Assembly (NCBI RefSeq): GCF_001886955.1
Contig: NZ_CP016804.1
Coordinates: forward strand, 930,001 to 994,000
Direction of reading: 5' to 3'
Origin: Halodesulfurarchaeum formicicum
GTDB taxonomy: Archaea > Halobacteriota > Halobacteria > Halobacteriales > Halobacteriaceae
Length of the DNA stretch: 64,000 nt
The translations under genes and the position numbers were made by a program. Positions 24,688 through 33,712 of the stretch are shown here, one piece after another. Positions within the stretch are counted from its first letter, which is position 1; the number at the start of each line of letters is the position of its first letter. The notes beneath the pieces were generated by a model. The model ran no database searches and was not told where the DNA came from. It saw only the letters and a program-made list of their open reading frames with translations.

Positions 24688-25041
24688 CTACTGGGATTCC
24701 GGCGGTTCCACGCTCGAATCGAAGTTGAACGAGCCGACCTCGTCGTAGGCAATCTCGAAGACGATGGTGAGCTCGGTCGTCTCGTGGGCGTCGAGTTCGA
24801 CTTCACGCACCCGAACGAACGAATCTCCCTCCAATTCGCCACGGACGTAGACCGTCCCCGTCTGCGCCTCGTTTCCGGGATTCGAGACGGTGACCCACAC
24901 CGTCAGCGCCCCGTCTTCGCCGGCACCGAATTTCTGATCGACAACCCGGAGCATGAATTCCGAGTCGTCCTCACCGAGACAGCCCGCTGTTACTCCCAGT
25001 GTGGCCACCCCAATCCCTCGCAGGAAGGTCCGTCGCTCCAT
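24688..25041 (-). CDS. Tat-type lipoprotein with a small beta domain
   Basis: The 117-residue precursor starts MERRTFLRGIGVATLGVTAGCL: a twin-Arg signal with a lipobox-like cysteine (Cys21), so the product is probably exported folded and lipid-anchored outside the cell. The mature part (LTVWVTVSNPGNEAQTGTVYV ... ELDAHETTELTIVFE) looks like an FxLYD- or immunoglobulin-like beta sandwich. The function is unknown. It lies between grpE and the RNA methyltransferase operon on the same strand with short spacers, and no functional link is obvious. Confidence 0.75.
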   Translation of the reverse strand: MERRTFLRGIGVATLGVTAGCLGEDDSEFMLRVVDQKFGAGEDGALTVWVTVSNPGNEAQTGTVYVRGELEGDSFVRVREVELDAHETTELTIVFEIAYDEVGSFNFDSSVEPPESQ

Positions 25042-25083
25042 CGGTGGCGCTTCGAGCGAGCCCCGGAAATAGGTTTCTTCACG

Positions 25084-25590
25084 TCAGAACGTGCGGCGCC
25101 GTCCCTTCGGGATCATCGACTGGAGGGTGCCGTAGGTGTAGCGGCCGACGCCGATGGGTTCGCTTTCCCCGGCGATCTGGTGGGTCACGATCAGATAGCC
25201 CCAGTCACCGTCCCAGTCCAACTCCAGGTCCTCGCCGGCGAGAAATCGCGTTGCCGCGTCGCGGTCGAGTTCGAGCACGTTCGCCGTCGCATGCGAGCCG
25301 AATCGGAGCGTGGCATCCGTGGTCGGCTTCCAGAATTCCTGGCGGGTCCGAAGGATCGGCAGTCCCAGCGCCTCGATCTGGACCGGGCCCGAAAGATCGT
25401 GGTTGAGCACCCAGATCCGACCCGCGCCCTTCTCCCAGAACGAGTAGCCGTCGAAGGTCGCTTTGGGAACACCGAACCGGTCTGCCCAGTAGTCACAGAC
25501 TTCCTCCCGGGTCGGTCGTCCCTCGACCACCCGCGTGTCGGCCGTTTCGGGCAACCGTTCGAAGGTGTCACTCCGGTTGTCCTGGCTCAT
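25084..25590 (-). CDS. DUF7122-like protein with PUA-type C-terminus, RNA modification partner
   Basis: The 168-residue protein overlaps the upstream RNA cytosine methyltransferase gene by four bases. The N-terminal part (ADRFGVPKATFDGYSFWEKG) and the C-terminal part (GDWGYLIVTHQIAGESEPIGVGRYTYG) resemble the NIP7/pre-PUA plus PUA arrangement found in ribosome biogenesis and RNA modification proteins. It has no methyltransferase motif, so an RNA-binding or targeting role for the adjacent enzyme is a reasonable inference. The family name is from memory. Confidence 0.65.
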   Translation of the reverse strand: MSQDNRSDTFERLPETADTRVVEGRPTREEVCDYWADRFGVPKATFDGYSFWEKGAGRIWVLNHDLSGPVQIEALGLPILRTRQEFWKPTTDATLRFGSHATANVLELDRDAATRFLAGEDLELDWDGDWGYLIVTHQIAGESEPIGVGRYTYGTLQSMIPKGRRRTF

Positions 25591-26513
25591 GATTTCACCG
25601 CCAGTTTGGCGACGTAGAACCCGCCGGTGTCCGTCTGGTGGGGGTAATACCGCTTTGTCTTTGTGACCGCAGGGTCGTACTCGGCTCCCTCCCAGGCGGT
25701 CACGCCGGGTTCTGCCGGGAGTGGACTCTCGAAATCGATGGCCGCCGCGTCGGTCGAGTCCAGAATGGCGTCCACGACCGCCTCGTTCTCCTCGGGGGCG
25801 AACGTGCAGGTCGAGTAGACGACGGTGCCGCCCGGCCTGGTAGCCTGCACAGCCCGTTCGAGGATGTCCCGCTGGATGTTCGCGAGCCCGCGACTGGCTC
25901 CCGGGCCGGCCTCATCCAGTGCATCCGGGTTTTTCCTGACGGTACCCTCACAGGTGCAAGGTGCGTCGACCAGGGCTCGATCTACCGATTCGAGGCCGAG
26001 TGGATTGAACGAGTAGTTCCGGGCGTCCTGGTTGGTCACGGCCATCGAGGTGACGCCCAACCGGTCGGCGTTGGCCCTGAGCGCCGACAGTCGGCCCAGG
26101 TTGTCGTCGTTTCCGATCACGAGTCCCTGATCGTTCATCAGCGCCGCGAGCTGGGTGGCCTTCCCACCGGGAGCGGCCGCCGCCGCCCAGACGGTCTCTC
26201 CCGGCTGCGGGTCGAGAATACGGGGCGGCAGCGTCGAAACTTCCTCCTGGCCGTGAATCCAGCCGTGGACGTACGGCCAGGTGTTCCCGGGCTTGTCCGT
26301 GTCGACCTCGAGGAGCGTCTCGTCGTGGGCCCGCCGTGTCGTCTCGATTCCCTCATCCTGCAGCGCTTGAACAACCCGTTCGGGCGTCGCCCTGATGGTG
26401 TTCACCCGCACCGTCGTCGGGAGTGGCTCGTGCAGGGCGTCGAGGAAGCCGTCGAAGTCCGGTATGAGTGGCTCGTAGCGCTGCAGGGGTTCCATTCGAC
26501 CGGGTTTCGGCAT
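25587..26513 (-). CDS. RsmB/NOP2/NSUN-type RNA cytosine-5 methyltransferase
   Basis: The enzyme transfers methyl from S-adenosylmethionine to C5 of cytosine in tRNA or rRNA. The SAM site (WAAAAAPGGKATQLAAL) and both catalytic cysteine motifs are visible: PCTCEGT and the nucleophile in STCTFAPEENE. I prefer the ATG at 26513 (MPKPGRMEPLQRYEPLI) because the first 17 residues of the longer frame, from 26564, look like leader sequence and would crowd the divergent promoter. MEPLQRY at 26495 is an alternative. It is the first gene of an operon with the PUA-like protein. Confidence 0.85.
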   Translation of the reverse strand: MPKPGRMEPLQRYEPLIPDFDGFLDALHEPLPTTVRVNTIRATPERVVQALQDEGIETTRRAHDETLLEVDTDKPGNTWPYVHGWIHGQEEVSTLPPRILDPQPGETVWAAAAAPGGKATQLAALMNDQGLVIGNDDNLGRLSALRANADRLGVTSMAVTNQDARNYSFNPLGLESVDRALVDAPCTCEGTVRKNPDALDEAGPGASRGLANIQRDILERAVQATRPGGTVVYSTCTFAPEENEAVVDAILDSTDAAAIDFESPLPAEPGVTAWEGAEYDPAVTKTKRYYPHQTDTGGFYVAKLAVKS

Positions 26514-26584
26514 GCTCGGGTTAAGACGTTTCGAACCCCTCGGCTCGGCCGAAGATTGATTCACGTGGCGAGCGAATTACCAGT

Positions 26585-27331
26585 ATGGGAACTGTTGTAT
26601 TTGACCAGGCGCTGGACCTCGATCGACCGACGCTGATCGAGGGATTACCAGGAGTGGGACTGGTTGGAAAGATCGCGACCGACCATTTGATCGAGGAATT
26701 GGACATGGACGAAGTGGGCTATGTCGACTGTGACGGACTGCCGAAAATCGCCATTTACGGGGACGGGAACCACGAGGTGACCTCGCCAGTCCGGCTCTAC
26801 GCAGACGAGGAACGCGATCTCCTCGCGTTGCAGAGTGACATTCCGGTCTCTCGGCAGGCCGCGCCCGGATTTGCCGAGATCCTCGTGGACTGGGTCGTCG
26901 AGGTTGACGCGCTGCCACTCTTTCTCAGTGGGCTGCCCCAGGAGGAGACCGATCCGACGGTCCAACCGTCCCTGTTCGGTGTGGCGTCTGGCGAGGCCGA
27001 GACCCACCTCACGGCCCACGACATCGACCCGCCGGACGAACGGGGCGCCATCGGCGGCCCGACCGGGGCCTTGATGAACCGAACCAGCCACACGGACGTG
27101 GACGCCTGTGGACTGATCGTCGAGAGCGACCCGCAGTTCCCCGATCCAGCCGCTGCCCAGACGCTCATCACTCGCGGAATCGAACCGATCGCGGACGTGT
27201 CAGTCCCGACCGAGGATCTCGTCGAACGGGCCGAAGACATCCGGGAACAGAAAGAGACCCTGGCGAAACGGATGCAACAGGCCAGCGAGGAGGAGAGCAC
27301 CCAGGCGCAGCCCCTCCGGATGTACCAGTAG
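26585..27331 (+). CDS. PAC2-family proteasome assembly chaperone-like protein
   Basis: The 248-residue protein contains the PAC2 signature at its start (DRPTLIEGLPGVGLVGKIATDHLIEEL) and a GPTGALMNRTSHTDVDACGLIVES segment near residue 160. It ends in a charged coiled-coil tail (LVERAEDIREQKETLAKRMQQ). In eukaryotes PAC2 proteins chaperone proteasome assembly; archaeal members are conserved but their role is less certain. It is divergent from the RNA methyltransferase gene and separated by 44 bases from the aminotransferase gene downstream. Confidence 0.85.
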   Translation: MGTVVFDQALDLDRPTLIEGLPGVGLVGKIATDHLIEELDMDEVGYVDCDGLPKIAIYGDGNHEVTSPVRLYADEERDLLALQSDIPVSRQAAPGFAEILVDWVVEVDALPLFLSGLPQEETDPTVQPSLFGVASGEAETHLTAHDIDPPDERGAIGGPTGALMNRTSHTDVDACGLIVESDPQFPDPAAAQTLITRGIEPIADVSVPTEDLVERAEDIREQKETLAKRMQQASEEESTQAQPLRMYQ

Positions 27332-27375
27332 CGGAGATCCGTACACTTAACAGGCGACTGATCGCGGGAGTACAC

Positions 27376-28497
27376 ATGGTCGAGTTCTCAGGCCGGGTCG
27401 AGTCGGTGTCGATCAGCGGCATCCGGGAAGTCTTCGAGGCAGCGGGCGGTGACGCGATCAATCTCGGGCTCGGACAGCCGGACTTTCCAACCCCCGAGCA
27501 TGCACGCGAGGCCGCGACCGCGGCGATCGAGTCGGGGGCGGCCGACGCCTACACCTCGAACTACGGCACCGAGTCCCTGCGGGACGCGATCCGCGAGAAA
27601 CACGCCCGTGACAACGACCTCGAACTCGGTCGCGAGCAGATCATCGCGACTGCAGGGGGGAGCGAAGCGCTGCATCTGGCACTCGAGGCCCACGTCGACG
27701 CGGGCGAGTCGGTTCTCCATCCGGACCCGGGATTTGTCTCCTACTCCGCACTCACGAAACTCGCGGGCGGGAACCCGGTTCCAGTGCCGCTGCGAGATGA
27801 TCTCACGCTCTCGCCGGCAGCCGTCGAGGAACGGATCACCCCGGATACCGCCGCCGTGATAATCAACAGCCCGGCCAACCCGACCGGCGCCGTGAGTCCC
27901 CCGGAGGACATGCGGGAGTTCGCCCGCATCGCGGACGAACACGACGTCCTGGTCATCTCCGATGAGGTCTACGAGCAGGTGCTTTTCGAGGGTGAACACC
28001 GCTCGCCGATGGAGTTCGCCGAGTCGGACAACGTGATTCTGATCAACGCCGCCTCGAAGACCTACTCCATGACTGGCTGGCGGCTCGGCTGGGTTGTGGC
28101 GAGCGAACGCCGGATCGAGCGCATGCTCCGGGTCCACCAGTATATTCAGGCCTGTGCGAGCGCACCGGCGCAGTACGCCGCCGAAGCCGCCCTTACCGGC
28201 CCACAGGAGCCAGTCGAGGAAATGGTCGCGGCGTTCCGAGAGCGACGAGACGTGTTACTCGACGGGCTGGAATCGATGGGACTCTCCGTGCCCGAACCGC
28301 GCGGGGCCTTTTATGCCATGCCAAAAGTACCGGATGGCTGGGTGGAGGAGGTTCTCGACCGCGGGGTCGTCGTGGTTCCCGGCGAAGCCTTCGGCGAGCA
28401 GGGAGCGGGCTATGCACGGATCTCCTATGCGACCGATCTGGAGACGATCGAGGAGGCTCTGGAGATCATGGCCGCCGCAACAGACACAGTCGCCTGA
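27376..28497 (+). CDS. PLP-dependent class I aminotransferase
   Basis: The 373-residue fold-type I enzyme has the PLP lysine in NAASKTYSMTGWRLGW, the substrate-carboxylate arginine near the C-terminus (GYARISYATDLETIEEAL), and INLGLGQPDFPTPEHARE near the start. Such archaeal enzymes transfer amino groups among aspartate, aromatic or branched-chain amino acids and 2-oxoglutarate; the exact substrate is not decidable. It lies 44 bases after the PAC2 gene. The stop abuts the convergent MFS gene with no spacer. Confidence 0.9.
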   Translation: MVEFSGRVESVSISGIREVFEAAGGDAINLGLGQPDFPTPEHAREAATAAIESGAADAYTSNYGTESLRDAIREKHARDNDLELGREQIIATAGGSEALHLALEAHVDAGESVLHPDPGFVSYSALTKLAGGNPVPVPLRDDLTLSPAAVEERITPDTAAVIINSPANPTGAVSPPEDMREFARIADEHDVLVISDEVYEQVLFEGEHRSPMEFAESDNVILINAASKTYSMTGWRLGWVVASERRIERMLRVHQYIQACASAPAQYAAEAALTGPQEPVEEMVAAFRERRDVLLDGLESMGLSVPEPRGAFYAMPKVPDGWVEEVLDRGVVVVPGEAFGEQGAGYARISYATDLETIEEALEIMAAATDTVA

Positions 28498-29715
28498 TCA
28501 TCGGACTGCCGGTTCGCTCAGCGCGACTACCGTGAGCAAGCCACCGACGGAGAGCGCGACGGTGGCCCCAAATACCGCGATGTAGGTGCCAGTGCCTTCG
28601 ATGACGGCACCGACGATCGGCGGGCCGACGAAAGTACCTAGCCAACCGACGGCACTAACCACTGAGACCGCTGTTCCGCCGACTTTTCGGGGCACATAGC
28701 GCTGGACCAGCGTGTAGAGCAATCCGAACTGGAGTTGGACGATGAACCCGGCGGCGACCAGGCCAGCGACCATGAGGGTAAGCGTAGAACTCACGCCCAT
28801 TATCGCGGCGACGATACCAGCCCCGAACAAGGAAATCCCGATCACCGGGCGCGAGCGACCGCCGAAAACCCGTTCCGAGAGATAGCCACCGCCCGGTCTG
28901 GCCAGAATGCCGATAGCGGGAAAGAGGGCGGTGTAGAGCCCACTTCGGGCCAGACTGATCTCGAAACTACTCGCCAGGTAGGTCGGCATCCAGCTGTTGA
29001 AGATCATATAGATCATGTAGGAGAGCATCGAGAGGAGACCGACACCCCACACACCCCGGTTCGTGACTGCCCGCCGGAGGTCAGACCGCGTCGGCGAATC
29101 GGTTCCGGCGGCTGTAGTATCGATCCCGCGATCGATCAGCCAGAACGCGAGGCCGAAGGCAAAGCCAACGACGGCATAGACACCGAACGTGGCCGTCCAG
29201 TCGAGTACACTGGCGATCAGCGGTCCGGTGAACTGCCCGAAGGCGTAGCCGGCTGGATAGCCCGTGACGAACAGGCCGACCGCCGTCGCTTCCCGATGGG
29301 CGGGAAAGGCCTGGGTAATCATCGCCGTCTGGGCGATCCAGATCGTGACCAGGCCGAATCCACCCAGTACACGTGATCCGAGGAGTGCGAAATACTGCCC
29401 CCGGGCTGCAAACACGGTGTTGACCAGCCCGACGACGAGCAAGAGGAGCACCGAGAGGAGCACACTGCGACCCCGGTTGAATCGGTCCAGAAGCATCCCG
29501 ACCGGCAGGCCGGCGAGAAGCGCTGCAATCTGCGGGGCCGTGATGACCCAGGACGCAGCGGTCTCTTTGATAGCGAACGCGTCCATCACCAGGGGGAGCA
29601 CGCTGGAGGGAGTAATTGCCCATGCGCCGATAAACAGCCAGAGCAGCCAGCCGGTGACGAGCAGACCGATCGGGCCGAGGAGATTGTGACGGGAGGGAAC
29701 ACCAAACAGTCCCAT
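28498..29715 (-). CDS. Major facilitator superfamily transporter
   Basis: The 405-residue protein has about twelve hydrophobic segments. MFS loop signatures appear between helices 2 and 3 (GMLLDRFNRGRS) and between helices 8 and 9 (YLSERVFGGRSRP). The overall pattern is closest to anion or small-solute MFS carriers (NarK/CynX-like), but no substrate can be assigned. The MFS gene is convergent with the aminotransferase gene and lies downstream of ychF with a spacer of about 58 bases. Confidence 0.82.
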   Translation of the reverse strand: MGLFGVPSRHNLLGPIGLLVTGWLLWLFIGAWAITPSSVLPLVMDAFAIKETAASWVITAPQIAALLAGLPVGMLLDRFNRGRSVLLSVLLLLVVGLVNTVFAARGQYFALLGSRVLGGFGLVTIWIAQTAMITQAFPAHREATAVGLFVTGYPAGYAFGQFTGPLIASVLDWTATFGVYAVVGFAFGLAFWLIDRGIDTTAAGTDSPTRSDLRRAVTNRGVWGVGLLSMLSYMIYMIFNSWMPTYLASSFEISLARSGLYTALFPAIGILARPGGGYLSERVFGGRSRPVIGISLFGAGIVAAIMGVSSTLTLMVAGLVAAGFIVQLQFGLLYTLVQRYVPRKVGGTAVSVVSAVGWLGTFVGPPIVGAVIEGTGTYIAVFGATVALSVGGLLTVVALSEPAVR

Positions 29716-29773
29716 TCAGGCTGCGATTTTTGGGCCGGTACGATAAAACCCGGGCCAAGCTGTCGGGTCCTCG

Positions 29774-30955
29774 TCAGTTCGCCGTACTGACGATCTTGAT
29801 TACGTCGCCCTCTTCGAGCACGTACTCGTCCCCGATTTCGCGATTCGACCGCGCGTCGATGGCATGCAGATATCCATCGCCGATGTCCGAGTGAACCGCG
29901 TACGCGAGGTCCGTCGGCGTCGAGCCCGAGGGCAAGAGGAAGGCGTCTGGCAACACGTTCCCTTTGGCGTCGGTCCAGTGCGTCTGGTCCTGGACCGGAT
30001 AGACGGTCCGGTGGTCGAGCAAGTCATAGACGGCCGTGTTCAGGGCCGCCTGGACGCCGGTTCCGTCCCATTCGGTCATCGTCTCGGTAAGCGCATCCAG
30101 GGTCGATTGGGTTCCCTCGGGAAGTTCGGACCGGACCTCGAAGTCCTCGTCGCCCGGGTCGTAGTCGATGACGCCCTGTTCGACGCCGCGACGGAGGGCC
30201 ACCTCGCCCTCGGCGGTCGCGGGAACGACGGGCCGATCGAGATTCAAGAGTGCCTCCACGTTCTCCGGCGGGGCCACGTCGATTTTGTTCGCGACGACGA
30301 CGATCGGCTTTGTGCGGGCCCGGATCTCCCGGGCCAGGGTTTCACGCTGTTCGTCTTCCCACTTGACCGGGTCTTCGGGGTACTCCAGTTCGCGGAGGCT
30401 CGCAGCCACGTCAGCGGTCGTCGCGCCAAAACCAGTGAGCATCTCGGTCAGGGCTTCGTCGATGTCAAAGCCCGGCGATCGCGATTGGCGCTGGATCGAC
30501 TCCCAGTTTCGATCGACGATCGAGGCCAGCCAGAGGTCCATCTCGCGCTCGATGAAATCCACGTCTTCGAGCGGGTCGTGGCTTCCCACTTCGACCGGTT
30601 CGCCCTCGGCGTTCGTCCCGCCGGAGGCGTCGACGACGTTCAGAATGGCGTCGGCGTCGGTCAATTCGTCGAGGAACTGATTGCCCAGTCCACGCCCCTC
30701 GTGAGCACCCGGGACCAGGCCAGCCACGTCCAGCAGTTCGACCGGCACGTAGCGTTTGCCGTCGTGACAGGTGTCGTTGCCACAGCGGTCGTCCAGATCG
30801 AGACAGGGACAGCGGGTCCGGACGTGTGAGATCCCTCGATTCGCGTCGATCGTGGTAAAGGGATAGTTCGCCACGTCGACCTCGGCCATGGTGGCGGCCG
30901 TGTAGAAGGTGGACTTGCCGGCGTTTGGCTTCCCGGCAAGGGCCAGCGAGAGCAT
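29774..30955 (-). CDS. ychF: YchF/OLA1-family redox-regulated ATPase
   Basis: The 393-residue Obg-family P-loop NTPase has G1 LAGKPNAGKSTFYTAATMAE, switch region NYPFTTIDANRG, G3 DVAGLVPGAHEGRG and VVANKID for base recognition. A helical insert and a C-terminal TGS domain (about residues 320-390) complete it. Bacterial and eukaryotic members bind ATP and the ribosome. A cysteine cluster (CPCLDLDDRCGNDTC) sits after the switch region, a feature of archaeal members. It is transcribed alone or with the MFS gene. Confidence 0.92.
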   Translation of the reverse strand: MLSLALAGKPNAGKSTFYTAATMAEVDVANYPFTTIDANRGISHVRTRCPCLDLDDRCGNDTCHDGKRYVPVELLDVAGLVPGAHEGRGLGNQFLDELTDADAILNVVDASGGTNAEGEPVEVGSHDPLEDVDFIEREMDLWLASIVDRNWESIQRQSRSPGFDIDEALTEMLTGFGATTADVAASLRELEYPEDPVKWEDEQRETLAREIRARTKPIVVVANKIDVAPPENVEALLNLDRPVVPATAEGEVALRRGVEQGVIDYDPGDEDFEVRSELPEGTQSTLDALTETMTEWDGTGVQAALNTAVYDLLDHRTVYPVQDQTHWTDAKGNVLPDAFLLPSGSTPTDLAYAVHSDIGDGYLHAIDARSNREIGDEYVLEEGDVIKIVSTAN

Positions 30956-31002
30956 AGGGGCCCTACTGTCACCAGCAGAAACTACCTTTCGGTCCGTCGG
31001 TG

Positions 31003-31848
31003 TTACTCGGGCTCGCGTTCGGTCTCGCCGTCCAGTTGCATGGCCCCGCGGGCCCGGATGGTGCCGTCCACGTCCGCCTCCCGATGGAGGTGCACGTCGG
31101 TTCCCGAGACGTCCCCCAGGACCGTCGCTTCCGGTTCGATCGTGATGTCACCGTTTCGGGTCGTTACATCGCCGTGGACGGTGGTTCCCTCCCCGACGAC
31201 GATGTCGCCACGAGCCCGGAGACTGCCGAAGACGTCGTTGTTCATTCCGACCGTGAGGTCTTCGGCACGAATGTTCCCGTGAATTCGACAGTCATCGCCC
31301 ACCGTCGCCGGGGTCGACACGCGCCAGACGTCGTCGCTCACCGTCGCGTTGTGGGGAATTCGAACCGGATCGGCGTCGGGATCGGCACTCAGCTCTTCGA
31401 GGAGCGACTGGGCCTCCTCGGTGTCACCGATCCGGAGCAAATGGGTGAGATAGACCATGAAGAAGACGACCGTCGGCATGGGGTTGCGGATCACGATCCA
31501 GCCGTTGGCCTCGAAACCCTCCTCGATGTCGACGTCGTCGCCGATGTCCAAATCTCCGCCGACAACCAGGCGGCCGGTGACCGAGACCCGTTCGCCCAGG
31601 TAGGCGTCCTCGCCGACCAGCACGTTGCCGTCCACGTCACACCACATGTCCAGCCGGCAGTCCCCCTCCATCTCGATGTCGCCGTCGAAGCTGACCCGTT
31701 CGCCGGCCACCAGACTCTGGCCACGCAGCCCGAACTCGACCGTGCTGCCCCCGCCGACGAGGACGTCCCCGTCGGTGACCAGGTCGTGTTCCTGCACCTC
31801 GGTGCCGTCGGGAATCGTGAGCCGGTCGATCGGATCGGTCGCGAACAC
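31003..31848 (-). CDS. Bactofilin-like polymer-forming protein
   Basis: Most of the protein consists of short beta-helix turns rich in G, V and D (DGDVLVGGGSTVEF, GNVLVGEDAYLGERV, GNIRAEDLTVGMN), the bactofilin/polymer-forming fold. A hydrophobic stretch (PTVVFFMVYLTHLL) interrupts the helix around residues 125-139. I chose the GTG at 31848 because a TTTAAG box is centred about 26 bases before it, as in a leaderless gene; longer starts reach 31926. Haloarchaeal bactofilin relatives (halofilins) have recently been tied to cell shape, and whether this is one is inference. Confidence 0.7.
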   Translation of the reverse strand: MFATDPIDRLTIPDGTEVQEHDLVTDGDVLVGGGSTVEFGLRGQSLVAGERVSFDGDIEMEGDCRLDMWCDVDGNVLVGEDAYLGERVSVTGRLVVGGDLDIGDDVDIEEGFEANGWIVIRNPMPTVVFFMVYLTHLLRIGDTEEAQSLLEELSADPDADPVRIPHNATVSDDVWRVSTPATVGDDCRIHGNIRAEDLTVGMNNDVFGSLRARGDIVVGEGTTVHGDVTTRNGDITIEPEATVLGDVSGTDVHLHREADVDGTIRARGAMQLDGETEREPE

Positions 31849-31935
31849 ACCTGTTCGGTGTATTGCCACGGGCTTAAAGGCCCCGAGGGACCCCGACCCG
31901 GACTGCTTAAGGCCACCTCCGGCCAAGCCCGGGGC

Positions 31936-32151
31936 ATGACCGTTCTATCCTTCGACAAAGACGGCGTGGACGTCGTCTATCAGGCCACCGAGTTCCGCAT
32001 GGAGCGGGCCCTCATCGAGGAGGCGACCGGGACGGACTTCAGGGACGTGACCGACCACGAGGTCCTCAAACTCGTGGAGCCGGACCCGGATCTCAGTGGT
32101 GAACCGCGGCGTATCGGTGACATCCTTCAGGCGAAAAACAGTACCAATTAA
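31936..32151 (+). CDS. DUF5800-like small protein
   Basis: The 71-residue protein (MTVLSFDKDGVDVVYQATEF ... SGEPRRIGDILQAKN) resembles what I recall as the haloarchaeal DUF5800 family. It has no Cys and no membrane segment; the fold is probably alpha/beta. The ATG at 31936 has TTAAG-like sequence about 25 bases upstream, consistent with a leaderless transcript. An open frame extends far upstream, but that part is antisense to the bactofilin-like gene. The function is unknown. Confidence 0.7.
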   Translation: MTVLSFDKDGVDVVYQATEFRMERALIEEATGTDFRDVTDHEVLKLVEPDPDLSGEPRRIGDILQAKNSTN

Positions 32152-32175
32152 GACCGCGGGCTGACAACGGCCTGT

Positions 32176-32313
32176 ATGGAACTCTCAGCCGACCAGTTCA
32201 AACACGAGTCGTGGGTCTCGATGATCGGGATGGGCGCAGGCTACGTCGCGATACTCGCACTGATCCTCGTCGTCCTCTTTCTCATCCCGTACGCCGTCAT
32301 GCTGGTATTGTAA
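32176..32313 (+). CDS. 45-residue single-helix membrane protein
   Basis: ATG at 32176 to TAA at 32313 encodes a 45-residue protein with a short polar N-terminus (MELSADQFKHESWVSMIG) and a long hydrophobic helix (about residues 16-45) rich in Leu, Ile and Val. It starts 24 bases after the DUF5800-like gene, so both may be on one message. The compositional pattern is that of a real small membrane protein; I recognise no family. Confidence 0.55.
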   Translation: MELSADQFKHESWVSMIGMGAGYVAILALILVVLFLIPYAVMLVL

Positions 32314-32376
32314 ACCCGATTGCAATCGAACCAGCCGCAGAAATCAAGCCCGTTAGCGACTCAAAGCGCCGCCCGA

Positions 32377-33588
32377 TCAGGCGAAGGTCTTCGAGACTTC
32401 GTCGTCCTCGCTGTCGGCCTCTAACTTCTCCCGGGCTTCCTGGAAGTCCTGGAGCGTGATCGTCTCCCGATCGTCGCGGATCGCGAACATCCCGGCCTCC
32501 GTGCAGATCGCCCGGATGTCAGCGCCGGACATGCCCTCGGTGTCCCGGGCGAGTGCCTCGAAGTCGATGTCATCGGTGACGGACATGTTCCGGGTGTGGA
32601 TCCGGAAGATCTTCTCCCGGCCCTCCTCGTCGGGCAGGGGCACCTCGATCAGGCGGTCGAACCGGCCGGGGCGCAGGATGGCCCGGTCGAGCATGTCAAA
32701 GCGGTTCGTCGCCGCGATGATCCGGACGTCCCCGCGGTCCTCGAAGCCGTCCATCTCCGAGAGCAGTTGCATCATCGTCCGCTGAACCTCGGCGTCTCCG
32801 GAGGTCTTCGAATCCGTGCGCTTGGAGGCGATCGCGTCGATCTCGTCGATGAACACCACGGCAGGTTCGTGCTCGCGGGCGACCTGGAAGAGGTCCCGGA
32901 CGAGTTTCGCCCCTTCCCCGATGAACTTGTGGACCAGTTCCGACCCGGCCATCTTGATGAAGGTCGCGTCGGTCTGGTTGGCCACCGCCTTGGCCATCAG
33001 GGTCTTCCCCGTGCCGGGCGGCCCGTGGAGCAACACGCCACTGGGGGGCTCGATACCGACCGTGTCGAACAGATCCGGATTCTTGAGCGGCAGTTCGACG
33101 GTCTCCCGGACTTCGTTGAGTTCCTCGGTGAGGCCGCCGATGTCCTCGTAGCCCACGTCCGGGCTCTTCTCGACCTGCATCACCTTGGCCCGCACGTCGG
33201 CCTCGTCGTCCAGGCGCTTCACGATCGAGAGGGAGTTGTTCACTGCGACCCGAGCGCCCGCCTCCAGTTCGGAGCGCATCTCGTCGGTGACCTCGGTGAG
33301 TGCTTCCTGGTTGTTGCCGTGTTGCTTGATGACGACGCCGTCATCTGTCAGTTCCTGGACGGTCGCCACGAAAAGTGGCGACTGCTTGAGCTTCTTGTTC
33401 TCGTGGGAGAGCCGTTCGAGTTTCTGCTGGTACTTGTTGTTCTCGGCGTTCGCGTCCAGGAGTTTGTCCCGCATCTCCTCGTTCTGGGCTTCGAGGACTT
33501 CGAGTCGCTCCTGGAGAACGTCGAGTTTCTCCTGCTGGGAGGCCTCCTCGTCGTAGGGGAGATCGACGTCGTCCACGGTTTCGGTCAT
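32377..33588 (-). CDS. pan: Proteasome-activating nucleotidase (PAN)
   Basis: The 403-residue AAA+ ATPase unfolds proteins for the 20S proteasome. It has an N-terminal coiled coil (about residues 16-70), an OB domain, Walker A GPPGTGKT, Walker [10 protein letters not shown], an arginine-finger region ([11 protein letters not shown]) and a C-terminal four-helix domain. The extreme C-terminus is TFA, a variant of the HbYX (hydrophobic-Tyr-any) proteasome-docking motif with Phe in place of Tyr. Haloarchaea often have two PAN paralogues; only this one is in the window. Confidence 0.95.
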   Translation of the reverse strand: MTETVDDVDLPYDEEASQQEKLDVLQERLEVLEAQNEEMRDKLLDANAENNKYQQKLERLSHENKKLKQSPLFVATVQELTDDGVVIKQHGNNQEALTEVTDEMRSELEAGARVAVNNSLSIVKRLDDEADVRAKVMQVEKSPDVGYEDIGGLTEELNEVRETVELPLKNPDLFDTVGIEPPSGVLLHGPPGTGKTLMAKAVANQTDATFIKMAGSELVHKFIGEGAKLVRDLFQVAREHEPAVVFIDEIDAIASKRTDSKTSGDAEVQRTMMQLLSEMDGFEDRGDVRIIAATNRFDMLDRAILRPGRFDRLIEVPLPDEEGREKIFRIHTRNMSVTDDIDFEALARDTEGMSGADIRAICTEAGMFAIRDDRETITLQDFQEAREKLEADSEDDEVSKTFA

Positions 33589-33712
33589 TACAGATCGATA
33601 AGGTACTCCCTCATAAGAGGGTTCGGGTCAGGGCACCGTCTGCGCCTCTCGTCAGGCTTCGGGTGCGCCCATCGAAACTAAACGTGATGGGTCACAAGGG
33701 GACACCAATTCG

